Assembly (NCBI GenBank): GCA_016872195.1
Contig: VHAT01000002.1
Coordinates: 1-64,000, forward strand
DNA from: Sphingomonadales bacterium
GTDB taxonomy: Bacteria; Bacteroidota; Bacteroidia; Chitinophagales; Chitinophagaceae
Direction of reading: 5' to 3'
Length of the DNA stretch: 64,000 nt
Of this stretch, positions 52,177 to 61,138 are shown one piece after another; within the stretch, counting starts at the first letter, position 1; each line of letters opens with the position of its first letter. The notes below the pieces were generated by a model. The model was given only the letters and a program-made list of their open reading frames with translations, was not told the origin of the DNA and searched no databases. A program made the translations under genes and the position numbers.

Positions 52177-53189
52177 GCGTTGGAGGAGGTTGCATTTTTA
52201 AAGTAAGACAACTCTTGCTGCAGGTCAATTTCGGGAAACTGTCCTTGTAAGCTTTGCGCCAACGCATAATGCTGCTTTAAGAATTGAAGATGTTGCTGCG
52301 TGTTGGGCTGACGGGGTCTGTGACGCATGGCCATCACGAGTTTTTTGATCTGCTCTGCTATCGGTAAAGATTCCTGGCTAAGACAATGTTCCTTGAACTG
52401 TTCAAGGACATAGTTTGTGGCGGCAAAATTGGGATGGACAAGGTCGATATCATAAAAGCGATAATCACGTAGCACATCGACCACCAATTCGTAGGCTGGG
52501 AAATAATAAAAGGGAACTTGCTGCTCTTGAAGTTGCTGTAGGGCCTCGAACAGTCGGGCCTTACTTCGATTGTTCTCGACTAAACCGTCTCGACTATGCC
52601 GAACCGGACTGATGGTTACCACAATACGTGCTTGAGGACGTAACCGGTAAAAATTCAAAAAACTGTTCTTCAATAAGGATACGATCTCGGAAACCGAGAG
52701 CAATTCTTTACTGAACCAAGACTGCGGAGCGCGATGACAATTAGCCACCCCCTGCCCCACAAGATGCGATGCTTTTTCAGCCTCCTCAGTCAGTCGGTAA
52801 CAAAATGAAGATCCCAGTGTAACGATCAACCAATCGGCTTGTTCTATGAACTGGTGTGCTTGCTGCTGCGCTCTGTTGATGGCAAGAAGACATTGTTCTT
52901 TATCGGTGTTGGAAAAACGGGAGTGGTGGTCCCAACTATGCCAAGATTCTTGCCAAAAGAAAAGCTCCTCAGGGGCATATTTTTTTTTGTCTATGTATGA
53001 ATTGATAGCCTGACAAACGGCATCGGGACCAAATAAGATCCCATGTGGATTTTGCAAAACGGAAAATTTCAGTTCTTCCAGTCCTGAACCGATATGCTCG
53101 GTAAAGCAAGATCCGACCAGTAAAATACGCTCGCCATACGTGATTAGCTTATCGGGGCTCTTGATACTTATGGGAAGTTGCCATTGCAT
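52173..53189 (-). CDS. GSCFA domain protein
   Basis: 338 residues, the length of the family. Named for the motif seen as LLVGSCFTEHIGSGLEELKF; NPHGILFGPDAV, WHSWDHHSRF, WLIVTLGSSFCYRL and VTISPVRHSRDGLVENNRSKA are further conserved stretches. The fold is SGNH-hydrolase-like, with candidate catalytic residues in GSCF and the SPVRHSRDG segment, but substrates are unknown. It starts three bases after the HMG-CoA lyase gene, so rlmB-lyase-GSCFA form one operon. Confidence 0.87.
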   Translation of the reverse strand: MQWQLPISIKSPDKLITYGERILLVGSCFTEHIGSGLEELKFSVLQNPHGILFGPDAVCQAINSYIDKKKYAPEELFFWQESWHSWDHHSRFSNTDKEQCLLAINRAQQQAHQFIEQADWLIVTLGSSFCYRLTEEAEKASHLVGQGVANCHRAPQSWFSKELLSVSEIVSLLKNSFLNFYRLRPQARIVVTISPVRHSRDGLVENNRSKARLFEALQQLQEQQVPFYYFPAYELVVDVLRDYRFYDIDLVHPNFAATNYVLEQFKEHCLSQESLPIAEQIKKLVMAMRHRPRQPNTQQHLQFLKQHYALAQSLQGQFPEIDLQQELSYFKNATSSNA

Positions 53190-53192
53190 CGC

Positions 53193-54056
53193 TTAGACAA
53201 ATAGTTTAGCCGCTAGGGCAGCACTTGCGACCAGTTCCTTTTTATTAATAGTAGTTACATACCCCTTTTGCTCTACCCATTCTGCCAGCCATTCCATATT
53301 CAGGTTACTCACCAAACTGTCTGCTGCCATGGGACACCCACCTACTCCCCCCAAGGCCGCATCAAAGCGGGTACATCCCGCTAATAAACCCGCCTCTACC
53401 TTTTGCTTCCAACCATTGGGAGCAGCATGTAAATGCAAGCCGGTCTCTATACCCGCAAATTCCTTTTTAAAGGCTTTGGTCAATTGAAATACCTGCTCGG
53501 GTGTGGCCAGGCCCACCGTATCGGCCAATGAAAAAATTGTAGCCCCTAACGGACTTAAACGATAGGCCCATTCCAACACTTCATCTTGGTGATAAGGATC
53601 TTGGTATGGATTTCCAAAGGCCATGGAAAGATATATGACTAGTTCTTTATTATGCGTATGGCAAGCTGCCGCGATCGAGACGACCGTATCAAGTGCTTGC
53701 TGACGTCCCGACCGGGTATTACGCTGTTGAAAGGTTTCTGAAACGGAAAAAGGGAAACCCAGATATTGTATACAAGGAAAGCTGATCGCCTCATTGGCTC
53801 CTCTTTCGTTGGCAACGATCACCAACGATTTAGTAACGGAATTATCAAAGGATAATTTACTTAACACGTCTGCGGTGTCCGCCATTTGAGGGATCGCTTT
53901 GGCCGATACAAAACTGCCCAGATCGAGCGTATCAAAGCCTACCCGCAAAAGAGATTGAATGTATCTGACCTTGTCGGCCGTGGCAATGGGATGGGGCCAG
54001 CCCTGCATGGCATCACGTGGACATTCAATAAGTTTTATAGAAGTCGATGCGCTCAT
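53193..54056 (-). CDS. mvaB: Hydroxymethylglutaryl-CoA lyase
   Basis: 287 residues. Splits HMG-CoA into acetyl-CoA and acetoacetate, the end of leucine catabolism. TIM barrel of the HMGL family: ECPRDAMQGWPHPI (catalytic Arg-Asp), DTLDLGSFVSAKAIPQMAD, FSLADTVGLATPEQV, LHLHAAPNGW, and DAALGGVGGCPMA with the flexible-loop cysteine. The leading ECPRDAMQGW has replaced the more common VEVGPRDGLQ. Its start overlaps the rlmB stop (ATGA). Confidence 0.88.
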   Translation of the reverse strand: MSASTSIKLIECPRDAMQGWPHPIATADKVRYIQSLLRVGFDTLDLGSFVSAKAIPQMADTADVLSKLSFDNSVTKSLVIVANERGANEAISFPCIQYLGFPFSVSETFQQRNTRSGRQQALDTVVSIAAACHTHNKELVIYLSMAFGNPYQDPYHQDEVLEWAYRLSPLGATIFSLADTVGLATPEQVFQLTKAFKKEFAGIETGLHLHAAPNGWKQKVEAGLLAGCTRFDAALGGVGGCPMAADSLVSNLNMEWLAEWVEQKGYVTTINKKELVASAALAAKLFV

Positions 54057-54823
54057 AAAAGGCGTTGCTTCATGGCCTCGTACAAAACGATACCGGTGGC
54101 GACCGACACATTTAATGATTCAAATTGATTCTGCATGGGAATCGAAAAATGATCGTCGCATTGTTTTTGCAAAGCCGGATAGATCCCTTTGTCCTCGCTT
54201 CCCAACACGATCGCCACGGGTACGGTAAAATCAACCGAATACAAGGGCGTAGTAGCTCGCATGTCGGTAGCGAGCACTTTGATGCCATTAAGTTGTAACT
54301 CATCTACTGCCTTGAGAAGCGAGGGTACTCGACAAACCGGGATCTTTTCGAGGGCCCCCGCAGACGTAAGGATGGCATCTTCTTGCAAGGCACCCACTCC
54401 CCTTTCCGGGATGATCAGCGCATGCACACCGGTACAATAGGCTGTACGAGCGATTCCCCCAATATTGCGTATATCGGTAATACCATCCAGGAGTAAAAAT
54501 AGTGGCGACTGCCCGGCTTCAACAACTTGTGAGATCACATTTTGCAAATGGCAGTATTGTACTCTTGACTTCTGTGCCACACAACCTCCATGCGGACCGG
54601 CATTGAAGCTGTCGAGCTTGATGGCAGGTACATAAACGATGGGGACTCCACGATCGGAGGCCTGTTTACGAATAGAGGCCACAAGGACATCTTGCCATTT
54701 TGTATCCAGATAAATCCGATCGAGGGCAGGTCCTTGCTCCAGGGCCGCTAATACCGCCTGGGGGCCAATGACCAATGTGTTTTTCTTAGGACGAGGGGAC
54801 GATCTTCTAAATGACTTCACCAT
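54053..54823 (-). CDS. rlmB: 23S rRNA 2'-O-methyltransferase RlmB (SpoU family)
   Basis: 256 residues with an N-terminal L30e-like substrate-binding part and the SPOUT knot. Motif 1 LDGITDIRNIGGIARTAYCTG, motif 2 IVLGSEDKGIYP, motif 3 IPMQNQFESLNVSVATGIVLYEAMK. RlmB methylates G2251 of 23S rRNA; the family also includes tRNA methylases, so the target is inferred. The start is a few bases after the metK terminator; a TTTCTTTG box (one mismatch) overlaps its U-tract and could start a leaderless message. Confidence 0.87.
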   Translation of the reverse strand: MVKSFRRSSPRPKKNTLVIGPQAVLAALEQGPALDRIYLDTKWQDVLVASIRKQASDRGVPIVYVPAIKLDSFNAGPHGGCVAQKSRVQYCHLQNVISQVVEAGQSPLFLLLDGITDIRNIGGIARTAYCTGVHALIIPERGVGALQEDAILTSAGALEKIPVCRVPSLLKAVDELQLNGIKVLATDMRATTPLYSVDFTVPVAIVLGSEDKGIYPALQKQCDDHFSIPMQNQFESLNVSVATGIVLYEAMKQRLL

Positions 54824-54834
54824 ACAAAGAAAGG

Positions 54835-54866
54835 AAAAAAAAGACCTGTCTCCATGGACAGGTCTT
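54835..54866 (-). terminator. Terminator of metK
   Basis: Read leftward, AAGACCTGTCC pairs with GACAGGTCTT and the stem is followed by a run of T. It ends just before rlmB and 22 bases past the metK stop. Confidence 0.85.
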
Positions 54867-54888
54867 AAGTACTAAGAATTGATGCTCT

Positions 54889-56145
54889 TTATTTGATACC
54901 AAAAGCCTTTTTTACTTTGGCGACATAGTCGAGCTTTTCCCAGGTAAAGAGTTCCACTTTTCTTTTGACCTGCTTACCATCAGGGGCCGTAAAGACCTTT
55001 TCGATGGTTGATGGCGTACGTCCCATATGTCCATAGGCGGCCGTTTCGGAATACATAGGATTGCGCAATTTTAGACGCTGCTCAATAAAGTAAGGGCGCA
55101 TATCGAATACACCCTCTACGATCTTGCCGATCTGACCGTCCGTCAGATTTACCTTGGCGGTGCCATATGTATTGACATTGATACTGGTAGGTTTGGCAAC
55201 CCCGATAGCATACGAAACCTGTACCAAGACCTCATCAGCCACACCGGCTGCCACCAGGTTCTTGGCAATATGACGGGTAGCATAAGCAGCAGAGCGGTCA
55301 ACCTTTGAGGGATCTTTTCCGCTAAAGGCTCCACCGCCGTGAGCACCTTTTCCGCCATAGGTATCAACAATGATCTTGCGCCCCGTCAATCCGGTATCCC
55401 CATGCGGGCCACCGATCACGAATTTTCCGGTGGGGTTAATATGGTATTTGATGTCGCTATTGAAAAGCTTCGCATATTTTTTGTACTTGGCCTTAATGCG
55501 TGGGATCAAAATATTGATCACATCGTTCTTGATGCGCAGTAACATCTTAGACTCCGCGTCAAAATCATCATGCTGAGTTGAGATGACGATAGCATCGATA
55601 CGAACGGGTTGGTTATTATCATCGTACTCCAATGTTACCTGGCTCTTGGCATCAGGACGCAAATAAGGCATTTTGGAATTCTTCTCCCGGCGAATTGCAG
55701 CTAGTTCGATCAACAGGTTATGCGCCAAGTCCAATGCCAAAGGCATGTAGTGCTCGGTTTCGTTAGTTGCATAGCCGAACATCATGCCTTGATCGCCGGC
55801 CCCTTGATCTTCTTTCTTTTTTTTGTCAACGCCTTGGTTGATATCGGCTGATTGTTCATGAATAGCAGACAAAATACCACAACTATTGGCCTCGAACATG
55901 TATTCGCTCTTCGTATATCCGATCTTACGAATAACACCACGAGCAATCTCTTGAACATCGAGATAGGCTTTTGACTTTACCTCTCCGGCCAATACGACCT
56001 GACCTGTCGTAACCAGCGTTTCACAGGCTACTTTAGATTGGGGATCAAATGCCAAAAAATTATCGATCAAGGCATCGGATATTTGATCGGCCACCTTATC
56101 GGGATGGCCTTCACTTACGGATTCCGAGGTAAACAAATAAGGCAT
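54889..56145 (-). CDS. metK: S-adenosylmethionine synthetase
   Basis: 418 residues, slightly longer than E. coli MetK (384) because of an inserted piece near residues 105-120 ([14 protein letters not shown]). It joins methionine and ATP to form [23 protein letters not shown], the [12 protein letters not shown] loop, [41 protein letters not shown] and the closing segment [17 protein letters not shown] are family signatures. Own promoter (TATCTTTG) and strong terminator; no SAM riboswitch could be folded in the 20-base leader. Confidence 0.97.
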   Translation of the reverse strand: MPYLFTSESVSEGHPDKVADQISDALIDNFLAFDPQSKVACETLVTTGQVVLAGEVKSKAYLDVQEIARGVIRKIGYTKSEYMFEANSCGILSAIHEQSADINQGVDKKKKEDQGAGDQGMMFGYATNETEHYMPLALDLAHNLLIELAAIRREKNSKMPYLRPDAKSQVTLEYDDNNQPVRIDAIVISTQHDDFDAESKMLLRIKNDVINILIPRIKAKYKKYAKLFNSDIKYHINPTGKFVIGGPHGDTGLTGRKIIVDTYGGKGAHGGGAFSGKDPSKVDRSAAYATRHIAKNLVAAGVADEVLVQVSYAIGVAKPTSINVNTYGTAKVNLTDGQIGKIVEGVFDMRPYFIEQRLKLRNPMYSETAAYGHMGRTPSTIEKVFTAPDGKQVKRKVELFTWEKLDYVAKVKKAFGIK

Positions 56146-56169
56146 AAAAAGTAGTTTTAATTAGGGTTA

Positions 56170-56177
56170 CAAAGATA
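56170..56177 (-). promoter_or_regulatory. -7 box TATCTTTG of metK
   Basis: Exact TAnnTTTG, 24 bases before the metK ATG at 56145. Confidence 0.6.
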
Positions 56178-56214
56178 AGGTACCCCCCGATTAAAAAAGA
56201 GAAACGAGCAACGA

Positions 56215-57675
56215 TTATAACTTGGAATAGACCACCCGCAGCCTTAATCTTTTGGCAGGATTTAGGAAATTACCGCCGGCGATCACGATCCGTCCGTATC
56301 CGACCTGATCGGATATCCCGATTAGGTTAACACGACGGAATTGAGAAGAGTAAGCATAGGTCCGAAGCGGGGCTTGTATACGAAGTGTAAAATTGGTAGA
56401 ATCGTTGGTGACGATACGCTGTACATAACGGGTAATATCGAAACGGTACGTACTATCCCTTAATAAAAGACCCCCAAACCGAGCATAATCGTAGCTAAAG
56501 GAGGTAAAATTATCCCTTGGGTTCATGTCAAAATCAAAAAGTCTGGCAGTATCGCCACGCTCATTGATGCGATCAAGGAAAAGAGCCTTGGGGTAGAAGA
56601 AAAAGGAGCGCTGCTCTGTCTCCAAGGGGGTCACCAATAACTCGGCCCGATGAATAACCGCATTTTGAAGGGTGTCTAGCCCTGGTATCCTGATGGTCGC
56701 ATAAGAACCCGGAGCAGATTGCAGGTACACCTTATCGTCATTGACCTGGTTATTGGCCAGGTACTGTGCGTAAGCACCTCCCGGTGTTCTATTAACCAAA
56801 TTGGCCTGTCCCCCTTTGGAATGATAGAATTCAGTAAGCGTGGTATCGATGGTCCCGTTCTTTTGTACCCGATAGTAAACGATCAATTTTGTCTTGATGT
56901 CGGAAGGCGAAAAGTACGTTAGCGCATTACCGCTATTATCGGACTTTACGGCAAGACCCCTAAAGGAGCAAAGAAACGAAGAGTCACTTCTGTATGCACC
57001 ATTGGAAGTTGTACTGGTATCGTAGTTGGCAAAACGGCTACCTAATTGCGAATTCAGGCGGATGCGAACAACACCAGCCAGTTTCGAGGTATCTCTTTTA
57101 CGGATAAAGGGGATGCTATCACTAAGCTGTTTTATTCGGTAGGTCTTTGACCCCAGCTCAGCTCCCCGTGTAGCAAAGGCGGACTGGTCATACCGATATA
57201 AAGAAGTGTCATTAAAACCCGATTGCTGATCGATCTCAAAGACTCGAAGCGTTTGAAAGCTATTGCTATCACCATAATATCCTTTGTAGGAAAGAGATAA
57301 GATGACCGAATCGATACCGACTACGGAGTCCTTCCGATAAAAAGGATAAAACATAGCCGTTGGGGGCAAAATGGTAAAGAAGGCATCGGCATGTGTCTTG
57401 CCGAATTCCCTATCATCATCAATATGACCAAGGGCCAGGTCGTCCGAATAGAAGACTTTATTGGAATCAGTGAAAAGAAAATTATTGGTGTTGGCCTCTA
57501 AAAAGGTCTGAAAGGTCCGAATATTATCAATTACCGGAAGCACATCGCCTCCCAGCTCGGTTGGGTCGTTGATTTTGGTGCAGCCAATAACACCCACAAG
57601 CAGGAATGCAAAGGAGCTAATCCATACTAACGTTGTTTTCCGGTGCAAGGATAGAAAAGAGGAATTTCGCATCAC
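56215..57675 (-). CDS. DUF4270 lipoprotein
   Basis: 486 residues. Signal peptide with lipobox (FAFLLVGVIGCTKIN), so a lipoprotein, probably in the outer membrane. Beta-rich throughout, with the DUF4270 opening NDPTELGGDVLP and the run GHIDDDREFGKTHADAFFTILP. A GTG at 57675 or ATG at 57672 begins it; either overlaps the stop of the GT5-domain gene (TGATG), showing translational coupling. Function unknown; the pairing with the glycogen-synthase-like gene is a known Bacteroidota arrangement as far as I recall. Confidence 0.85.
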   Translation of the reverse strand: MMRNSSFLSLHRKTTLVWISSFAFLLVGVIGCTKINDPTELGGDVLPVIDNIRTFQTFLEANTNNFLFTDSNKVFYSDDLALGHIDDDREFGKTHADAFFTILPPTAMFYPFYRKDSVVGIDSVILSLSYKGYYGDSNSFQTLRVFEIDQQSGFNDTSLYRYDQSAFATRGAELGSKTYRIKQLSDSIPFIRKRDTSKLAGVVRIRLNSQLGSRFANYDTSTTSNGAYRSDSSFLCSFRGLAVKSDNSGNALTYFSPSDIKTKLIVYYRVQKNGTIDTTLTEFYHSKGGQANLVNRTPGGAYAQYLANNQVNDDKVYLQSAPGSYATIRIPGLDTLQNAVIHRAELLVTPLETEQRSFFFYPKALFLDRINERGDTARLFDFDMNPRDNFTSFSYDYARFGGLLLRDSTYRFDITRYVQRIVTNDSTNFTLRIQAPLRTYAYSSQFRRVNLIGISDQVGYGRIVIAGGNFLNPAKRLRLRVVYSKL

Positions 57676-58487
57676 TTCGACGCAAGGTCGTTATAGAGTT
57701 GTAAATAGTCTGTTAAATCTCCCTCGGGTTGGAAAGGAATGGTTTTCTTCCCTTTAACCTTACTGAATTCCTCGGATAATTTCTTATCGATCTTGGCCGC
57801 CCCAAACGTAATGGCATCCGCATAACTGGCCGCTCCCCTGAATAAAGCAAGATTAGTACCCTCTTTGTAAGGTTCTAAGTCTTTATCCTTTAAACTGGCA
57901 TGAATGAGGGCTTTTTTGATAAACCCTGCCCCTAACTTTTCTTTGAAAGTAGTTTCGCCAATGGTGTAGATGATCTTACTATGTGCAAAAACAGGTTCTT
58001 TCCGATACAAGGTCTTTAAATAGGCCGGAATCAGAGAGGTCATCCAACCACTACAATGGATTATATCGGGAGGCCATCCAAATTTTTTCACCGTTTCGAG
58101 CGCACCTTTACAAAAGAAAACAGTCCTTAGGTCGTTATCGTCAAACCATTTCTCATTTTCGTCATGAAAGACGAACTTGCGACGAAACAGTTCTTCATTA
58201 TCTAAAAAGTAAACCTGTAGACGGGCACTGGGCAAAGAGGCGACTTTTATTTGCAGCGGCATGTCATCGTTATCCACCGATACATTGATACCGGACAAAC
58301 GAACAACCTCGTGCAAACGATGTCTTCTTTCGTTGATAATACCGAAACGAGGCATGATACAACGGACCTCAAAATTGTTTTCATTTGCCTTGATAGCCAG
58401 TTTGTTGACGATCTCCGAGAACTCAGTGAGCTCCAAATAAGGAGACATTTCGTTGGCAATGAACAGGATACGCTTTTTAGGAGCCAT
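57672..58487 (-). CDS. Stand-alone glycogen synthase N-domain (GT5) protein
   Basis: 271 residues, about half of a normal glycogen synthase. It matches only the GT5 starch-synthase catalytic N-domain: RILFIANEMSPYLELTEFSEIVNKL, VRCIMPRFGIINERRHRL, DIIHCSGWMTSLIPAYLKTLY. The C-terminal GT1 domain, which carries part of the ADP-glucose site, is absent, and KxGG-like residues at the start are altered (LTEFSEIV), so ordinary synthase activity is doubtful. Coupled to the DUF4270 gene; own promoter 9 bases upstream. Confidence 0.82.
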   Translation of the reverse strand: MAPKKRILFIANEMSPYLELTEFSEIVNKLAIKANENNFEVRCIMPRFGIINERRHRLHEVVRLSGINVSVDNDDMPLQIKVASLPSARLQVYFLDNEELFRRKFVFHDENEKWFDDNDLRTVFFCKGALETVKKFGWPPDIIHCSGWMTSLIPAYLKTLYRKEPVFAHSKIIYTIGETTFKEKLGAGFIKKALIHASLKDKDLEPYKEGTNLALFRGAASYADAITFGAAKIDKKLSEEFSKVKGKKTIPFQPEGDLTDYLQLYNDLASK

Positions 58488-58495
58488 AAGGGCTG

Positions 58496-58526
58496 CAAAG
58501 TTAACAAATTAAGGGCATCTATGCAA
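58496..58526 (-). promoter_or_regulatory. Promoter TTG-N20-TAACTTTG of the GT5-DUF4270 pair
   Basis: -7 box TAACTTTG (58496-58503) with a TTG at 58524-58526, spacing 20. Only eight bases separate the box from the ATG at 58487, so the leader is very short. Confidence 0.55.
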
Positions 58527-58539
58527 TTTAACCGTTCAA

Positions 58540-59550
58540 ATGTCTAAACGTCTCATTACCATATTACAATACATGTTTTTTTTAGGGCTGGGGCTCTTTT
58601 TCGCCTGGCTTTCCTTAAAAAATGTGGGTCAAACCGATCGCTTGCAGATCCAAAAGTCTTTAGCCGAGTCTAGGCAATGGCTGATCGCCCCGGTCTTTCT
58701 GATGCTGGTTGTTAGCCATTACCTCCGAGCCCTTCGCTGGAGATTATTATTGGAACCCCTTGGTCATCACCCCGGGATCCTGAATACCTTTTTTGCGGTG
58801 CTGATCGGCTATTTGGTGAATCTGGGTGTTCCTCGCTTGGGAGAGGTGGCTAAATGCACCCTGCTGGCACGCTACGAAAAAGTACCTGCCGAGCAGCTGA
58901 TCGGAACCATCATAATAGAGCGCGTAATTGATGCCTTAATCCTATTGCTGGTATTTGCGCTAACCATCGGCTTACAACCCGGTCTATACTACCAGCTGTT
59001 GAATACATTTTTTCCAACTTCCCCATCACAGACAAGCTCCTCCCTCTCTAGGGTGCCTTTACTGATCGTATCTGGCATCGCTGGATCTTTTATTTTTTAC
59101 TGGTTCGCCATCAAAAAAAGAACATTACAAGAGCTGAAACAAGCGGCCAAGATCATCTTACAACGTTTTTATGCGGGCATCGCTTCCATTGGGGCTCTAA
59201 AAAGACGCTTTCTTTTTATCACGCTGACCCTGTGCATCTGGTCGCTATACTTGCTGGCTGGATATATTGGATTCTTTGCTTTTGAAGAGACAGCCGGGTA
59301 TGGTCTTCAGGAGGCGCTAACCATCTTATCGGCTGGTAGTGTTGGGATGATCGCTTCTCCGGGTGGCATTGGCGCTTATGCCTTTTTAATAGAGCGTTCT
59401 ATGCAACTATACGGACTCCCCCATGGTATTGCCCTTGCCTTTGGCTGGTTGCTTTGGCTGGCGCAAACAGGAGTCACCCTGATAACCGGCGTGTTGAGTT
59501 TTATTCTGTTACCCTGGTTCAATAAAAAGAAAGACCCATTGACCGAATAG
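58540..59550 (+). CDS. Flippase-like membrane protein (lysylphosphatidylglycerol synthase TM region / UPF0104)
   Basis: 336 residues with about eight hydrophobic helices (for example ITILQYMFFLGLGLFFAWLSL, LIDALILLLVFALTIGLQ, LFITLTLCIWSLYLLAGYIGFF). The family motifs RALRWRLLLEPLG, NLGVPRLGEVAKCTLLARYE and GSVGMIASPGGIGAYAFLIE match the YbhN/MprF N-terminal membrane domain, which flips or transports lipid-linked molecules. Soluble synthetase domain is absent. Divergent from the GT5 gene and close to it, but no promoter box fits the consensus. Confidence 0.85.
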   Translation: MSKRLITILQYMFFLGLGLFFAWLSLKNVGQTDRLQIQKSLAESRQWLIAPVFLMLVVSHYLRALRWRLLLEPLGHHPGILNTFFAVLIGYLVNLGVPRLGEVAKCTLLARYEKVPAEQLIGTIIIERVIDALILLLVFALTIGLQPGLYYQLLNTFFPTSPSQTSSSLSRVPLLIVSGIAGSFIFYWFAIKKRTLQELKQAAKIILQRFYAGIASIGALKRRFLFITLTLCIWSLYLLAGYIGFFAFEETAGYGLQEALTILSAGSVGMIASPGGIGAYAFLIERSMQLYGLPHGIALAFGWLLWLAQTGVTLITGVLSFILLPWFNKKKDPLTE

Positions 59551-59578
59551 GGCTTACTTGTTATCGAGCGAAATCAAA

Positions 59579-59586
59579 TAACTTTA
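59579..59586 (+). promoter_or_regulatory. Likely promoter TTG-N18-TAACTTTA of the ALDH7-type gene
   Basis: -7-like TAACTTTA (one mismatch) with TTG at 59558-59560, 18 bases apart, and 20 bases before the ATG at 59606. Confidence 0.4.
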
Positions 59587-59605
59587 CCCATTCAATTTCA
59601 TACCC

Positions 59606-61129
59606 ATGAATTTTTCAACTTGGATTCCCTCTACCGGATCTTCTCCTGCTATTTGTACAGGCACCCATTGGATGCCGGGTACGGGAACCTTGATTCCCTC
59701 CTACTCTCCTGTTGATGGGAAAAAAATTGGCGAGTTGAACAGCGCCTCCAAAGTCGAGTACGAGATTGTTATCGAAAAAGCACAAACGGCTTTTTTACAC
59801 TGGAGAAAAATGCCGGCTCCACAACGGGGCGAAGTGGTCAGACAAATGGGAGAGGCTTTTCGCACACACAAGACTGCCCTGGGTCAACTGGTATCGTACG
59901 AAATGGGAAAAAGTTTGCAAGAAGGCCTTGGCGAAGTACAAGAGATGATCGATATCTGTGATTTTGCCGTGGGATTGTCCAGGCAGCTCTATGGACTCAC
60001 CATGCACAGCGAAAGGCCTGGTCATCGTATGTACGAACAGTATCACCCGCTGGGAATTGTGGGAATTATCTCTGCCTTTAATTTTCCAACTGCAGTGTGG
60101 AGCTGGAACGCCATGATCGCTTTGGTCTGTGGCAATGTTTGTGTTTGGAAGCCTTCTGAAAAAACTCCTTTTTGTGCCATTGCTTGTCATCATATTATTG
60201 CCTCTGTCCTTGAAAAGAATTCAGTACCCGAAGGCGTTTGTAATTTGGTGGTAGGCGGACGCGAGGTGGGTGAATGGTTGGCTGCCGACGTACGAATTCC
60301 ATTGATCTCCGCTACAGGTTCTACGGCTATGGGAAAAAAAGTAGCCGCCGGAGTTGGACAACGACTGGGAAGAACGCTTCTGGAACTGGGCGGAAACAAT
60401 GCGATCATTATAACCCCCGACGCCGATCTTGATATAGCCATTAGAGGAGCGGTATTTGGCGCCGTTGGAACAGCCGGACAGCGCTGTACCACCACTAGAA
60501 GACTCATCATTCATGAATCGCTCTATGAAACGGTAAAACAAAAATTAAAAGCGGCTTATGGACAACTTCGCATTGGCAACCCACTCGATCAACAAAATCA
60601 TGTGGGCCCACTGATCGATACCGATGCGGTAAAGCGTTATATCGCAGCCATTGAAGCCTGCAAGGCCGAGGGCGGACGTTTCCTTGTAGAGGGAGCTGTA
60701 CTGAGCGGACCCGACTTTAGTAGTGGTTGCTATGTGCAGCCTTGTATTGCCGAGGCTATGCCACAGTACCGTATTGTACAGGAAGAAACCTTCGCTCCCC
60801 TTTTGTACTTACTTTCTTACAAGACCATCGATGAGGCCATTGCTATTCAAAATGGTGTACCACAAGGTCTCTCGTCCTCAATTATGACCTTGAACCTTCG
60901 CGAGGCAGAGCTATTTCTTTCTCCCGAGGGAAGTGATTGTGGCATCGCCAATGTGAATATCGGAACAAGCGGAGCCGAGATCGGCGGGGCCTTTGGCGGC
61001 GAAAAAGAAACAGGGGGTGGCCGAGAAAGCGGAAGCGATTCCTGGAAGGCTTACATGAGAAGACAAACAAATACTATTAATTATAGTCGATCGATCCCCT
61101 TGGCACAGGGCATACAATTTGACATCTAA
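59606..61129 (+). CDS. Aldehyde dehydrogenase, alpha-aminoadipate-semialdehyde type (ALDH7)
   Basis: 507 residues. IISAFNFPTAVWSWN and WKPSEKTP (cofactor site), LELGGNNAIIITPDADL (catalytic Glu) and GTAGQRCTTTRRLI (catalytic Cys, near residue 293) are the ALDH signatures. GGNNA and FNFPTAVWSWN are characteristic of the antiquitin/ALDH7 group that oxidises alpha-aminoadipate semialdehyde (P6C) in lysine breakdown. With the saccharopine-dehydrogenase-family gene at 5898 it would complete saccharopine to alpha-aminoadipate. Followed by the S8 protease gene after nine bases. Confidence 0.88.
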   Translation: MNFSTWIPSTGSSPAICTGTHWMPGTGTLIPSYSPVDGKKIGELNSASKVEYEIVIEKAQTAFLHWRKMPAPQRGEVVRQMGEAFRTHKTALGQLVSYEMGKSLQEGLGEVQEMIDICDFAVGLSRQLYGLTMHSERPGHRMYEQYHPLGIVGIISAFNFPTAVWSWNAMIALVCGNVCVWKPSEKTPFCAIACHHIIASVLEKNSVPEGVCNLVVGGREVGEWLAADVRIPLISATGSTAMGKKVAAGVGQRLGRTLLELGGNNAIIITPDADLDIAIRGAVFGAVGTAGQRCTTTRRLIIHESLYETVKQKLKAAYGQLRIGNPLDQQNHVGPLIDTDAVKRYIAAIEACKAEGGRFLVEGAVLSGPDFSSGCYVQPCIAEAMPQYRIVQEETFAPLLYLLSYKTIDEAIAIQNGVPQGLSSSIMTLNLREAELFLSPEGSDCGIANVNIGTSGAEIGGAFGGEKETGGGRESGSDSWKAYMRRQTNTINYSRSIPLAQGIQFDI

Positions 61130-61138
61130 AAAAATCAT

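Noticed and set aside
56146-56214. SAM riboswitch upstream of metK
   Set aside because: The promoter box leaves a leader of about 20 bases, too short for any known SAM riboswitch class.
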